From JAFMJV01 sp034436555 (GTDB lineage: Bacteria; Chloroflexota; Limnocylindria; Limnocylindrales; CSP1-4), in contig DAOTUU010000061.1 of assembly GCA_034436555.1 (NCBI GenBank), positions 62,001 to 126,000 on the forward strand: DNA of 64,000 nt, read 5' to 3'. Below the pieces are notes generated by a model. It saw only the letters and a list, made by a program, of their open reading frames with translations. It made no database searches and had not been told where the DNA came from. Numbering within the stretch: the stretch's first letter is position 1; every line of letters starts with the position of its first letter. Positions 10,138 to 18,956 of the stretch are shown here, piece after piece. The position numbers and the translations under genes are program-made.

Positions 10138-10728
10138 TCAGGCCCGCGCCTCGCGCTGCCCGGCTGCGTAGCCCCGGCCGAACTCCGGCTCGATGAGGCC
10201 GTAGTCCCCGTCGGCGCGCCGGTACAGCACCGCCAGCCGCTCGGTCTCCGCGTTCACGAACACGAAGAAGCCGTGCTCCAGCTCCTCCATCCGGTCGACC
10301 GCGTCCTCCTCGAACATGGGCTCGATGTCGAAGCGCTTCACCTTGACGATGCGCGGGTGGCCACGTTCAGACTCGCCCACCGCACCCGCGCCGCTGCCCA
10401 CCACCTCGCGCCGGTCCGCACCGCGCCCACGGTCGCGCGGGCGTTCCTTGAAGTCCACCGCCCGTCGCTGCAGCTTGTCCACGACCTCGTCCGCGGCGAC
10501 CCGGAACGAGACTCCCCGCGCGACGCTGCGGAGGGTCCGGCCGTCGATGATGAGCGTCACCTCCACGATCCGGCTCGCCTCCTGGCTCTTGTGCCGTTCT
10601 CGCGAGAGCTCCACGATCGCCTCGCTGCGATCGTCGAGGAGCCGCTCCAGGCGCCGCATCTTCTGTTCCACGTACTGGCGGTCCGCCTCCGGCACATCCA
10701 GGTTCTTACCCTTGACGATCGTTCGCAT
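10138..10728 (-). CDS. hpf: long-form ribosome hibernation promoting factor
   Basis: This is a 196-residue protein that dimerises 70S ribosomes in slow or stressed growth. The N-terminal domain (MRTIVKGKNLDVPEADRQYV, then KMRRLERLLD, residues 1-100) is the S30AE fold that binds the decoding centre. The C-terminal domain (DIEPMFEEDAVDRMEELEHG, then FFVFVNAETERLAVLYRRADGDYGLIEP) is the dimerisation domain found only in the long form. ATG 10728 has a strong AAGGAGG 9 nt upstream, which decides the start over longer alternatives. A -10-like TAGCAT lies upstream at 10774-10769 on the minus strand. Confidence 0.96.
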   Translation of the reverse strand: MRTIVKGKNLDVPEADRQYVEQKMRRLERLLDDRSEAIVELSRERHKSQEASRIVEVTLIIDGRTLRSVARGVSFRVAADEVVDKLQRRAVDFKERPRDRGRGADRREVVGSGAGAVGESERGHPRIVKVKRFDIEPMFEEDAVDRMEELEHGFFVFVNAETERLAVLYRRADGDYGLIEPEFGRGYAAGQREARA

Positions 10729-10742
10729 CGAGCGGCCTCCTT

Positions 10743-10774
10743 GGACTGTGCCCCGGGACTGTGCCCCGATGCTA
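10743..10774 (-). promoter_or_regulatory. probable hpf promoter and leader with a 12-bp direct repeat
   Basis: On the minus strand a TAGCAT hexamer (10774-10769) is followed by two copies of GGGGCACAGTCC (complements of 10756-10767 and 10743-10754) and then the AAGGAGG of hpf. The spacing suits a -10 element with a short 5' leader. The repeated 12-mer would lie at or just after the transcription start and could bind a regulator; this is inference. Confidence 0.4.
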
Positions 10775-10880
10775 CCAGCGTGGGCATCAGCGTCACCCCT
10801 GCCGCTCGGCCGGATGAACGGGCCATCCGATGGGTGTCCCGGTGGCGCGCGGGGCGGCGCCTGCCCGATCCACGTCCTGG

Positions 10881-11534
10881 TCATCGTTCTCGGGCCACGC
10901 TCAGGCCGGACACGCTGGCGGCACCGGCGGCGAGCAGTGCCGCGGCGCAGCCGCCCATCGTCGCGCCCGTGGTCAGGACGTCATCCACGAGCAGGACGCG
11001 ACGGCCGGCCACGGCGCGTCCCATGTCCGGGCGCACCCGGAACGCATGCTCCACGTTGCGCGCCCGATCCGCGCGGCCCAGCGCGTGCATCGCCAGGGTC
11101 CGCTCCGACCGCTCCAGCGCGGCGGACGGGCGCATGCCGAGCGAGCGTGCGCAGGCGTCGGCGAGGTCACGCGCCTGGTCGAAGCCGCGGGCGCGGAGAC
11201 GCGACGCGTGGACCGGGACGTGGACCACCGCGTCCACGGTCCCACCGGCGCGTCTCCAGCGCTTGGCGAGCGCCGTCCCGAGGGGTGCCGCCAGGCGTCG
11301 CTCCCCGCGGTACTTGAGCGCCAGGATCGCGTGGCGCACCGGCCCGCTGAATGCCGCGCACCACTCCAGCTGGACGAGTCCGGGCGGAAGGGGAGCCCAG
11401 ATGCCCATGGGTGCGCCCGGCGGCTCCTCCGCGCGCCGGTCCAGCCAGGATGCGCAGGCGTCGCACAGCACCCGGCCCTCCAGGCCGCAGCCCGGGCAGG
11501 TCGGCGGGAGCAGCAGATCCAGCAGCGCGTGCAT
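10881..11534 (-). CDS. comF: ComF-family phosphoribosyltransferase-like protein
   Basis: This protein of about 217 residues starts with a zinc-ribbon-like part (PPTCPGCGLEGRVLCDACASW: CxxC and CxxC) and ends in a type I phosphoribosyltransferase fold with the PRPP loop RRVLLVDDVLTTGAT. The middle has the family motif RGFDQARDLA. ComF proteins are needed for DNA uptake in naturally competent bacteria, working with the helicase ComFA or PriA. The start at ATG 11534 (MHALLDLLLP) fits the family; an in-frame GTG at 11570 is possible. It lies head to head with the GT87 gene. Confidence 0.85.
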   Translation of the reverse strand: MHALLDLLLPPTCPGCGLEGRVLCDACASWLDRRAEEPPGAPMGIWAPLPPGLVQLEWCAAFSGPVRHAILALKYRGERRLAAPLGTALAKRWRRAGGTVDAVVHVPVHASRLRARGFDQARDLADACARSLGMRPSAALERSERTLAMHALGRADRARNVEHAFRVRPDMGRAVAGRRVLLVDDVLTTGATMGGCAAALLAAGAASVSGLSVARER

Positions 11535-11571
11535 GTGCGCCCATCGTGAGGGGCCGGACTTCTCCGCCACT

Positions 11572-11577
11572 TATCAT
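11572..11577 (+). promoter_or_regulatory. -10 element of a leaderless gene (TATCAT)
   Basis: TATCAT ends 7 nt before ATG 11585 and there is no Shine-Dalgarno sequence, so transcription should start at or next to the A of ATG. Confidence 0.55.
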
Positions 11578-11584
11578 CCGCTCG

Positions 11585-12898
11585 ATGGATGACGACACCC
11601 GGGCGCTGCTCGCCCGGCGCCACGCGCTCGCGGTCGGCCTGGCATGCCTGGGCGTCGCGTTTCTTGCCATCGCGCTCATCCTCGTGATCGACAAGAACGG
11701 CTGGGGATACGACTTCGAGGCGTACTACCAGGCGGCGATGCGCATCGCGCGCGGCGATGGGCTGTACCTGTCGTTCATGCTGCAGGCGCCCTTCAGCCCG
11801 GGTCCCCCCGGGTACTACATGTACGCGCCGCCGCTCGCGGTGGGCGTGCTGCCGTTCACCGCGGTGAGCATCCAGGCGGCCACCGTCGGGTGGTTCGTGC
11901 TGCGCGTCCTGCTGCTGGGTGTGGCCTGCGCGGTGATGCCGGTGCGGTCCACCGTGAAGCTGCTCGTGTTCGCGGTGGCCGCGTTCAGCCACTCGGTCCT
12001 GGTGGACCTGTCGCTGGGCAACGTGAGCCTGCTGGTGGTCGTCGCGCTCGCCTTCGTGTGGCGCGGCCTGGACCGGCCGATGGGCTCCATCGCGGCCGCG
12101 GTCGCGATGTCGGTCCGACCGACGATGGGCGTGCTGCTCGTCTGGTGGGCGGTGCGCCGCCGCTGGCGCGCCGTCCTGTGGGCCATCGGCGCGGGGATCG
12201 TGCTCATCCTGATCACGTTGCCGTTCGTGGGCATCGAGGCATGGCAGGACTTCGTGACGGTGCTGCGCAACGTCAGCCAGGTCACCGGGGTGCCCAACAA
12301 CATGGACCTGGCGACGACGCTGCTGCGCCTGAACCTCGATCCCATGGTCGCCACCGCGGCGCTGTACGCGGGATACGCGGTCGCGATCGGGGCGACGGTG
12401 CTGAGCCTGCGCCACGACCGGGACCTCAGCTTCATGGTCACCATCAGCGCCACGATGCTCCTCGCGCCGCTGCTCTGGAACCACTACTTGGCCAGCCTGC
12501 TGCTCCCCGCCGCCTTCCTCGCCCAGCGAGGTCGGATCTGGGGCATCGCGCTGCCGCTCCTCGGCTGGCTGCCTGCACCGCTGCTGCCGCTCGTCGCGAT
12601 CGCGGGCACCATGGCGCCGTTCCTCGCCGAGCGTTCCGACGCGCAGCCGGCCATCGAGCGTCCCTGGCGGCTGCGCCGTCGTCGTGCGATGCCCGGGGCC
12701 GATTCGCCCGGCCCGGCATCGGCCCCGACCCCATCACCCGATGCCGGGTCGCCCGGACTCGGGCCCGGGGTGCAGGCACCCACGCTGTCGCCCGCCCGTC
12801 CCGCGCCCTCGGGGGGACCGAGCGGCCCGGCCAGTGGTCAGTCGACGACCGCGCCGCCCGCGCCCGCGGGTTCCAGCACGACCTCGTCGCCCAGCTGA
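11585..12898 (+). CDS. GT87-family polyprenol-phosphate-dependent mannosyltransferase-like membrane protein
   Basis: This is a 437-residue integral membrane protein with about ten hydrophobic segments between residues 17 and 340. The N-terminal loop WGYDFEAYYQAAMRIARGDG carries the acidic residue and tyrosines typical of GT-C enzymes of the GT87 (PimE-like) family, and the second conserved patch LSLGNVSLLVVVALAF follows. Such enzymes transfer a sugar from a lipid carrier on the outer face of the membrane. The last 80 residues are Pro/Ser/Ala-rich and low complexity. The gene's 3' end overlaps the convergent DUF192 gene by 61 bp. Start ATG 11585 is set by a leaderless-type -10 element. Confidence 0.8.
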   Translation: MDDDTRALLARRHALAVGLACLGVAFLAIALILVIDKNGWGYDFEAYYQAAMRIARGDGLYLSFMLQAPFSPGPPGYYMYAPPLAVGVLPFTAVSIQAATVGWFVLRVLLLGVACAVMPVRSTVKLLVFAVAAFSHSVLVDLSLGNVSLLVVVALAFVWRGLDRPMGSIAAAVAMSVRPTMGVLLVWWAVRRRWRAVLWAIGAGIVLILITLPFVGIEAWQDFVTVLRNVSQVTGVPNNMDLATTLLRLNLDPMVATAALYAGYAVAIGATVLSLRHDRDLSFMVTISATMLLAPLLWNHYLASLLLPAAFLAQRGRIWGIALPLLGWLPAPLLPLVAIAGTMAPFLAERSDAQPAIERPWRLRRRRAMPGADSPGPASAPTPSPDAGSPGLGPGVQAPTLSPARPAPSGGPSGPASGQSTTAPPAPAGSSTTSSPS

Positions 12899-13245
12899 AT
12901 CCCGGCCGCGGCGAGCGTCCCCGCGGGCAGCTCCACGACGCCCTGGGCGCCCCTCACGGGCAGCACCAGGCCCGTCCACGGGCGGAGGTCCGGTCGCACC
13001 GCCACCACCCGACGCGCATGGGATTCCGACGGCGGGCCCAGGAACAGCGCGTCGATGGGGAAGCGCATGAACAGCATGTGGATGCTCGTGTCCGCGAGCC
13101 ACAGGCCGCCGTCGCCCGGCAGCGAGGCCCGACCCATGAGGCCCTTGAATCGGGCCCAGAACGAGGCCGCATGCTCCACCCTGGGCGTGATGACCGCGCC
13201 GTCGGCGGTGGCGCGGCGCAGCACGAGCATCGGCCTGTCAGCCAC
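12838..13245 (-). CDS. DUF192-family protein
   Basis: This is a 135-residue protein with the family pattern: FWARFKGLMGRASLPGDGGLWL, then SIHMLFMRFPIDALFL, then a closing GIQLGDEVVLEP. DUF192 is a small beta-barrel domain of unknown biochemical role. Start is GTG 13245 (an ATG lies five codons on). It follows tadC after 32 nt and is probably co-transcribed with the Tad genes; proteins of this type are often found next to Tad loci. The 3' end lies inside the low-complexity tail of the GT87 gene on the other strand. Confidence 0.85.
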   Translation of the reverse strand: MADRPMLVLRRATADGAVITPRVEHAASFWARFKGLMGRASLPGDGGLWLADTSIHMLFMRFPIDALFLGPPSESHARRVVAVRPDLRPWTGLVLPVRGAQGVVELPAGTLAAAGIQLGDEVVLEPAGAGGAVVD

Positions 13246-13277
13246 GCCGCATCCGGGGGAGTGTCACGCGCACCGAC

Positions 13278-14204
13278 TCAGGTCGCCTGGCCCATGTTCA
13301 TCGCGATGAGGATGATGGCGGGGCCCAGGATGACGATGAACATCGAGGGGAAGATGCAGCCCACGAGCGGGAACAGCATCTTGATGGGCGCCTTGTTGGC
13401 GGCCTCCTCGGCGCGCTGCCGTCGCTCGATGCGCAGCTGCTCCGACTGCACCTGGAGCACCTTGCTGATCGACACACCCAGCTGCTCGGCCTGGATGATG
13501 GCGCCGATGAAGGTCGACAGGGCGGGCACGTCACAGCGTCCGGACAGGTCGCGCAGCGCGTCGCGGCGCGCCTTGCCCATGCGGATCTCGGCGAGCGCCC
13601 GGCGGAACTCGTCCGAGAGGGGACCCTTGAGCTTCTCCACGACCTTGCCCAGGGCGGCGTCGAAGCCGAGCCCGGCGCGGACGGAGATGGTGAGCAGGTC
13701 GAGCGTGTCCGGCACGGCCAGCAGGATCGCCTTGCGGCGCTTCTTGATGCGCTTGGTGAGCCAGAAGTCCGGCCCGAAGAAGCCGATCGCGCCGCCCGCC
13801 ATCGCGGCGATGAAGCCGAAGGACAGGTTGCCCATGACCACGCCCAGGATGAGGAACGCGATGCCCGCGACCGCTCCGGCGACGACGACCTTCATGCCCA
13901 GGAAGTCGACCGTGCGCAGGTCGCCCGGGTTGCCGGCCTGGGCCAGGCGCTTCTCGGTCCGGCCGACCTTCTTGGCGGACGTGAACTTGCGACCGATCCC
14001 CGACAGGCGGACGGCCATGGGGCGGATGGTGCGGTCGAAGAACGGCTGCTGGAGCTCGATCTCCTCGAGCGTCTTGGCCTGCATCGACCCCAGCTGGGCG
14101 AGGCGCGCCTGGACGGCGTCCCCGCGCGTGCGCCCGGCGATGGCCCAGAAGACCAGCAGGACGCCGCCGGAGACGGCCAGCGCGATGAGAAGCGGCATAC
14201 CCAT
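13278..14204 (-). CDS. tadC: type II/IV secretion inner-membrane platform protein TadC
   Basis: This is a 308-residue membrane protein with an N-terminal membrane anchor, a cytoplasmic linker, then the T2SSF domain: LLAVPDTLDLLTISVRAGLGFDAAL, then GPLSDEFRRALAEIRMGKARRDALRDL, and SALVQAEQLG-like SFIGAIIQAEQLGVSISKVL. Two hydrophobic segments close the protein. TadB and TadC together form the platform on which Flp pilins are assembled. It starts 3 nt after the tadB stop, so the two are made together. Confidence 0.93.
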   Translation of the reverse strand: MGMPLLIALAVSGGVLLVFWAIAGRTRGDAVQARLAQLGSMQAKTLEEIELQQPFFDRTIRPMAVRLSGIGRKFTSAKKVGRTEKRLAQAGNPGDLRTVDFLGMKVVVAGAVAGIAFLILGVVMGNLSFGFIAAMAGGAIGFFGPDFWLTKRIKKRRKAILLAVPDTLDLLTISVRAGLGFDAALGKVVEKLKGPLSDEFRRALAEIRMGKARRDALRDLSGRCDVPALSTFIGAIIQAEQLGVSISKVLQVQSEQLRIERRQRAEEAANKAPIKMLFPLVGCIFPSMFIVILGPAIILIAMNMGQAT

Positions 14205-14207
14205 CGG

Positions 14208-15227
14208 TCAGACCTCGATGTCGACGATGCGTCGGATGAGCAGGAACCCGATGCCCATCATGATCGCGCCGACGCCGAGGATGATGACGCCCATGGGCAG
14301 ACCCATCACCTCGGGCGGCTTCTGGAACATGGGGTCCATGAACTTCGGGGCGATGACCATGAGGATCCCCACGAGGCCGATGGGCAGGCCCGCCACGACG
14401 TAGCCGGACATGCGCTGCTGGGCCGTGAGTGTCTTGATCTCGCCCTTGATGCGGACGCGTTCCCGGATGGTGAACGCGATGGAGTCGAGGATCTCCGCCA
14501 GGTTGCCACCCACCTGGTGCTGGATGGAGATGGCGGTCGTCATCAGCTCCAGGTCCTCCGACCGGACGCGGCGCACGAGGTTGGCGAGCGCCTGCTCGAA
14601 CGGCAGACCCAGGTTCACCTCGCGGATCACCCGATTGAACTCCGTGGAGATCGGCGGCTGGGTCTCGCGCACGACCATCTCGATGGCCTGCAGGAAGGAC
14701 GACCCGGACCGGAGGGCATTCGCGATGAGCGTGATGGTGTCGGCGAGCGAGCCATTGAACGCCTTGAGGCGCTTGCCCTTGCGTCGCTTCAGCCAGAAGC
14801 GGGGGGCCCAGAATCCGACCACCACACCCGCCACCACGATGAGCGGGTTGCCGAGGCTGGGCATGACCGTGGCGCCCAGGAGCCACAGCGCGACCGGGAC
14901 GCCCAACAGCGCCGCGGCGCGGATGGCCAGGAACTCGGAGGGCTTCAGGGCCAGATCCGCGCGGGCCAGCTCGCGTGCCAGGTTGGCCGCGAAGTCGCGC
15001 CGCTCGACGACCCGGTTGAAGTCCGTGAAGGCCTTCGACCCGGCGAGCGCATCACGGACGCTGCCCTTCTGCTTCTTGGAGCCGGAGGCCTTCTCCGGGC
15101 CTCCGGCGGCCGCGTAGCGCTCGAGGCGCTCGCTGACATCCCCGCTCTTGCCGCCGAACACGGCCCAGAACAGGATGAGCACCGCGAGGCCCGCGAGGAC
15201 CGCGACGAGCAGCGTCATGGGTTGCAT
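14208..15227 (-). CDS. tadB: type II/IV secretion inner-membrane platform protein TadB
   Basis: This is a 339-residue protein with the same layout as TadC: an N-terminal hydrophobic segment, a charged linker rich in Lys, Ser and Gly, two membrane segments near residues 110-150, and the T2SSF domain (LADTITLIANALRSGSSFLQA, EFNRVIREVNLGLPFEQAL, SIQHQVGGNLAEIL). It is the larger partner in the Tad pilus platform. It follows cpaF by 12 nt in one operon. Confidence 0.93.
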   Translation of the reverse strand: MQPMTLLVAVLAGLAVLILFWAVFGGKSGDVSERLERYAAAGGPEKASGSKKQKGSVRDALAGSKAFTDFNRVVERRDFAANLARELARADLALKPSEFLAIRAAALLGVPVALWLLGATVMPSLGNPLIVVAGVVVGFWAPRFWLKRRKGKRLKAFNGSLADTITLIANALRSGSSFLQAIEMVVRETQPPISTEFNRVIREVNLGLPFEQALANLVRRVRSEDLELMTTAISIQHQVGGNLAEILDSIAFTIRERVRIKGEIKTLTAQQRMSGYVVAGLPIGLVGILMVIAPKFMDPMFQKPPEVMGLPMGVIILGVGAIMMGIGFLLIRRIVDIEV

Positions 15228-15239
15228 CGGCGCCGCCTC

Positions 15240-16691
15240 CTAGTAGCTGTAGCCGAAGAGGCCCGGCGGCAGGTGGATGCCCATGACCTCGAGCTTCTCG
15301 GTGAACTTGGGTCGGATGCCGGTCGGCTTCAGTCGGCCCTGGATCTTGCCGTCGGCGACGCCCGTCTGCTCGAACGTGAACACGTCCTGCATCACGATGA
15401 CGTCACCCTCCATCCCCTGGACCTCGGTGATGTTGGTGATCTTTCGGGTGCCGTCCTTGAGCCGGTTCTGGTGGACGATGAGGTCCACCGCAGACGCGAT
15501 CTGCTCGCGGATGGCCCGCAGCGGTAGGTCCACGCCGGCCATGAGCACCATGGTCTCGAGGCGCGACAGCATGTCGCGGGGTGTGTTGGCGTGACCCGTC
15601 GACATCGATCCGTCGTGACCGGTGTTCATGGCCTGGAGCATGTCCAGCGCCTCGCCCGCGCGACACTCCCCGACGATGATGCGGTCGGGTCGCATGCGCA
15701 GCGAGTTGCGCACGAGCTCGCGGATGGGGATGGCGCCCTTGCCCTCGATGTTGGCCGGGCGAGACTCGAGCGTGATCACGTGCTCCTGGCGCAGCTGGAG
15801 CTCCGCGGCGTCCTCGATGGTCACGATCCGCTCGTCGGTCGGGATGAACGACGAGAGGATGTTGAGCATCGTGGTCTTGCCGGAGCCCGTGCCGCCCGAG
15901 ACGAACACGTTGAGACGGGCCTCCACGCACGCCTTGAGGAAGTCGAACATCTCGGGCGACGCGGAACCGAAGCGGATGAGGTCATCCACGGTCAGCGGCG
16001 AGGCTGAGAACTTCCGGATGGTGATGACCGGGCCCACCAGCGAGATGGGCGGGATCACCGCGTTGACGCGGGAGCCATCCACGAGGCGGGCGTCCACCAT
16101 CGGGCTCGACTCGTCGACGCGGCGGCCGATGGGGGCGATGATGCGATCGATGATGCGCATCACGTGCTCGTCGTTCTGGAACGTGATGTTCGAGAGTTCC
16201 AGCTTGCCCGCCCGCTCGATGTAGACCTGGCGCGGTCCGTTGACCATGATCTCGGTGACACCCTCGTCGCGCAGCAGCGGCTCCAGCGGACCCAGGCCCA
16301 CGATCTCGTCGGTGATCTGCTCCAGCATCCGGACGCGCTCGGCGCGCGTCAGTGCGAGACCCTCCTCGTCGACCGAGCGACTGAAGATCTCCTCGATCTG
16401 GCGCCGCACCTCGACCTGGTTGGACAGGTCGAGCTTGGGATCCAGGTCGGCGATGACGCGCTGCTGGATGCGGAACTTGGTGTCCCGGAACGACTCCCGC
16501 GCGGGCACCTGCGACAGCATCCGGGATGCGGCCGCACTGGACAGGGTGGGCGCCGGCGACGGGGGGATGGGGCTCCCGCCGGCGGATGGGGATGTGGGGA
16601 CCGGCAGCGGTGTCGTCGGCGCCGGCAGGGCCGGGGGCTGCCCGGTCTCACCCGCGGGGCGAGCACTCTCGATCCGCCTCAGCAGCGACAT
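15240..16691 (-). CDS. cpaF: Flp pilus assembly ATPase CpaF/TadA
   Basis: This is a 483-residue hexameric ATPase that powers Tad pilus assembly. After a Pro-rich N-terminal stretch (residues 10-55) comes the N-domain and then the RecA-like core: Walker A GGTGSGKTTMLNIL, the Asp box, the Walker B-like MRPDRIIVGECRAGEALDML, and the His box TGHDGSMSTGHANTPRDML. ATG 16691 has a GGGAG site 8 nt upstream. Operon order is flp, flp, cpaE, cpaF, tadB, tadC. No CpaB/RcpC, secretin or prepilin peptidase lies in this window. Confidence 0.96.
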   Translation of the reverse strand: MSLLRRIESARPAGETGQPPALPAPTTPLPVPTSPSAGGSPIPPSPAPTLSSAAASRMLSQVPARESFRDTKFRIQQRVIADLDPKLDLSNQVEVRRQIEEIFSRSVDEEGLALTRAERVRMLEQITDEIVGLGPLEPLLRDEGVTEIMVNGPRQVYIERAGKLELSNITFQNDEHVMRIIDRIIAPIGRRVDESSPMVDARLVDGSRVNAVIPPISLVGPVITIRKFSASPLTVDDLIRFGSASPEMFDFLKACVEARLNVFVSGGTGSGKTTMLNILSSFIPTDERIVTIEDAAELQLRQEHVITLESRPANIEGKGAIPIRELVRNSLRMRPDRIIVGECRAGEALDMLQAMNTGHDGSMSTGHANTPRDMLSRLETMVLMAGVDLPLRAIREQIASAVDLIVHQNRLKDGTRKITNITEVQGMEGDVIVMQDVFTFEQTGVADGKIQGRLKPTGIRPKFTEKLEVMGIHLPPGLFGYSY

Positions 16692-16734
16692 CGGTTCATC
16701 TCCCTTGCGTCATGCGGCACGCTGACCGGCGACA

Positions 16735-18006
16735 TCATCGCCATGCGAACAGGGACTTCTTCTGAGGCTGGGCCTTCGCCTCGGGCTGGGCATGTGGCAC
16801 GGGGGCCGCGCTGGCCGCCTCGCCCGCGAGGGCGCGTGCGATGGCGAGGACGTCCTGGCTCACCTGCGCCTGCTTGTTGCTCCACACGAACGGCACACCG
16901 CGGTTGAGCGCATACACGACCGTCCGGCCGTCGGAGACCACGGTGTGGTCGATCTTCCTGCCGATGGAGTTCTCCACGTCGACGACGCGGATGCCGTAGG
17001 CGGAGTCGGCGCGGTTCAGCACGAGCTTGAGCTTGTCGCCGTGGTAGCCCAACTGCTCCGCGACCTCGAGGAACAGCCGGATGTTCTTGATGTTCGTGAT
17101 CTCCAGCGTGAGCACGCCCAGGATCTGGTCCGACATGTCCAGGAGCGCCAGCGTGTTGTCCTGGAAGAACGGCCAGCTGTCCACGATCACGAGGTCGTGG
17201 GTCTCACGGAGGCGGCTCACGACCCGTCGGATGTGATCGACCGACACGAGCTCCGCCATCTCCGGGCTGGGCGGCGCCAGGAGCACCCGGATGCCCGTGC
17301 TGTGTCCCACGAGGGCACCGTCCACGAGATCGACGTCGCCGTTGCCGACGTCACCCAGCACATCCACGATCGACTTGTTCTTGGGGTTGAGATTGAGCAG
17401 CACGCCCACGTCGCCGAACTGGAGGCTCGCGTCCACGAGCGCGACCGAGCGCCCCACCTCCGAGGCGACCGCGACGGCCAGGTTCACGGCGAGGGTGGTC
17501 CGCCCCACGCCGCCCTTGGGCGAGAACAGCGTGATGACCCGACCCGGTTCGCGGCTCCCGTGCGCGGCGGCCTGGGGCACCATCATCTGGGACATGGGCA
17601 TCGCGGGCATCACCCGCGCCAGCTTGTCGCGCTCGCGGGCATGGACCTGGCGGATCGAGGAGCACAGCTCGTCGGAGCTGAACGGCTTCACCAGGAACTC
17701 GCGAGCCCCGGCGAGCATCGAGCGGCGGAGGTAGTCCGCCTCGCCCTGGACGCTCATCATCACGATCGCCGCCGTGGGCACGTTCGCGCTGAGCTGCTCG
17801 GTGGTCGTGATGCCGTCCATGCCCGGCATGTTGATGTCCATCAGCACGACATCCGGACGCAGCCGGGCGGCGAGCTCCAGCGCCTCCATCCCGGATGACG
17901 CCATCCCCACGACCTCGATGTCGTTCTCGAAGGAGAGCAGCTTGGAGAGGTGCTCCCGCGTCTCCGGGATGTCGTCCACGATGACGACCCCGATCATGTC
18001 GCTCAC
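16735..18006 (-). CDS. cpaE: CpaE/TadZ-like pilus localisation ATPase with receiver domain
   Basis: This is a 423-residue protein. Residues 4-125 form a response-regulator receiver domain (VVIVDDIPETREHL, then VVLMDINMPGMDG with the phosphoacceptor Asp, then Lys in VKPFSSDEL). Residues 160-400 form a MinD/ParA-type ATPase (TLFSPKGGVGRTTLAVNLA). The deviant Walker A reads KGGVGRTT, with Arg where many ParA proteins have Lys. CpaE/TadZ marks the cell pole or site where the pilus is built. Start GTG 18006 has AGGAG 9 nt upstream; the ATG three codons on is the alternative. The intact receiver suggests control by phosphorylation, perhaps from the kinases upstream. Confidence 0.9.
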   Translation of the reverse strand: MSDMIGVVIVDDIPETREHLSKLLSFENDIEVVGMASSGMEALELAARLRPDVVLMDINMPGMDGITTTEQLSANVPTAAIVMMSVQGEADYLRRSMLAGAREFLVKPFSSDELCSSIRQVHARERDKLARVMPAMPMSQMMVPQAAAHGSREPGRVITLFSPKGGVGRTTLAVNLAVAVASEVGRSVALVDASLQFGDVGVLLNLNPKNKSIVDVLGDVGNGDVDLVDGALVGHSTGIRVLLAPPSPEMAELVSVDHIRRVVSRLRETHDLVIVDSWPFFQDNTLALLDMSDQILGVLTLEITNIKNIRLFLEVAEQLGYHGDKLKLVLNRADSAYGIRVVDVENSIGRKIDHTVVSDGRTVVYALNRGVPFVWSNKQAQVSQDVLAIARALAGEAASAAPVPHAQPEAKAQPQKKSLFAWR

Positions 18007-18493
18007 GCGCGTGCTCCTGTCAGGATCGCTCGGTTCCAGGTGAGGGTGGGATGTCGATGGCCTGCGGCGCGATGGGGCGGCGCGCTCCTCGCGAGGAGCG
18101 GCCCGAGTGGGACCGTCCCGGGGGCGGTCGCCGCGGCGTCGGCCGGCCGTGCCGAGGGCGCTGACCGCGCCTGCTGGCCCGCCCTCGGCCCGGCGGTTGG
18201 ACCGCTGACCGTCGGCCACGTGGCCGAACCGATCACGACGAGGCCGGACTGGTGCGCGGTGAGGGCGGTGCGCGTCACGGATGAGTCTCCACGGGATGAC
18301 GTTGACAGGCGTCCCCGACTGTATGGAGCGGGGTCGTCCGGGGCGATATGACGAAAGGCCTACGGCTGGTAGGACGGGTGCGCAGAGGACCGATGGGGGT
18401 CGGCGCGGGGGCCTCGGCGCGGGAGCGTGCGAGACCGTGCGAGAGGGGTGGGGTCAGGTCGGGAAGCGGCCGGGGAGGCCCGGCCGGCGCGCG

Positions 18494-18545
18494 GCGCGTG
18501 CGAGGCTGGCTGGCGCGCAGCGCGTGCGAGGCTGGCTGGCGCGCA
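18494..18545. repeat. two perfect tandem copies of a 26-bp unit
   Basis: The 26-bp unit beginning GCGCGTGCGAGGCTGGCTGG lies at 18494-18519 and again at 18520-18545. It sits in the 610-bp gap between cpaE and the first pilin gene. A related but degenerate copy precedes it. The rest of the gap (18007-18493) shows no convincing gene. Confidence 0.85.
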
Positions 18546-18562
18546 GCGAGCCGACGACACGA

Positions 18563-18590
18563 CGATGCCGGCCCCGGAGGGCCGGCATCG
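18563..18590 (-). terminator. strong hairpin downstream of the Flp pilin gene (UNCG-type loop)
   Basis: A perfect 12-bp inverted repeat, CGATGCCGGCCC (18563-18574) and GGGCCGGCATCG (18579-18590), surrounds a 4-nt loop. Read on the minus strand the loop is TCCG closed by C-G, a UNCG tetraloop, which is unusually stable in RNA. It starts 27 nt after the pilin stop. It probably ends or protects the abundant pilin mRNA while letting less transcription pass into cpaE. Confidence 0.65.
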
Positions 18591-18617
18591 TCAAGGGTCG
18601 CGACGTTCGGCGGGCGA

Positions 18618-18788
18618 TCAGATGTTCGCGCCGATGGTCGACAGGATCGAGGAGATCTGCGTGCCCAGGAAGACGAGGGCGGCGATCGCGATCACCGCGA
18701 TGAGGGCGAGGATGAGTGCGTACTCGGCCAGACCCTGGCCCTCCTCGTCGCGGAGGTGAGCGGTCAGCCAGTTGGTGAAGACGGTCAC
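18618..18788 (-). CDS. flp: Flp/Fap-type major pilin (first copy)
   Basis: This is a 56-residue pilin. A short charged leader (NWLTAHLRDEEG) is followed by the prepilin-peptidase motif G/QGLAEY, with Glu at +5 and Tyr at +6 of the mature protein, and then one hydrophobic helix (ALILALIAVIAIAALVFLG). The mature peptide polymerises into the Tad/Flp pilus. GTG 18788 has AAGGAGG at a good distance upstream, which fixes this start. It is followed by a strong hairpin. The tad genes downstream on the same strand supply the assembly machine. Confidence 0.9.
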   Translation of the reverse strand: MTVFTNWLTAHLRDEEGQGLAEYALILALIAVIAIAALVFLGTQISSILSTIGANI

Positions 18789-18956
18789 GGGTGGGTACCT
18801 CCTTTCCTTCGAGATTCGTCGCGAGGGACGTTGGCTGCACTGTGGCGTCCCGCCAGGACACGGGACACAGGACGGGAGTACCACCCGTGGCGGCCATCGG
18901 TCGGGTCGGCTGACCGCCGTCGCGCGCCTCGCGACGTCACCTCCGGTCACGCCGGA

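Noticed and set aside
11644..14403. A 919-codon plus-strand frame through GT87, DUF192 and the tad genes
   Set aside because: It runs over four recognised genes in other frames, and its composition is Arg/Ala/Pro noise.
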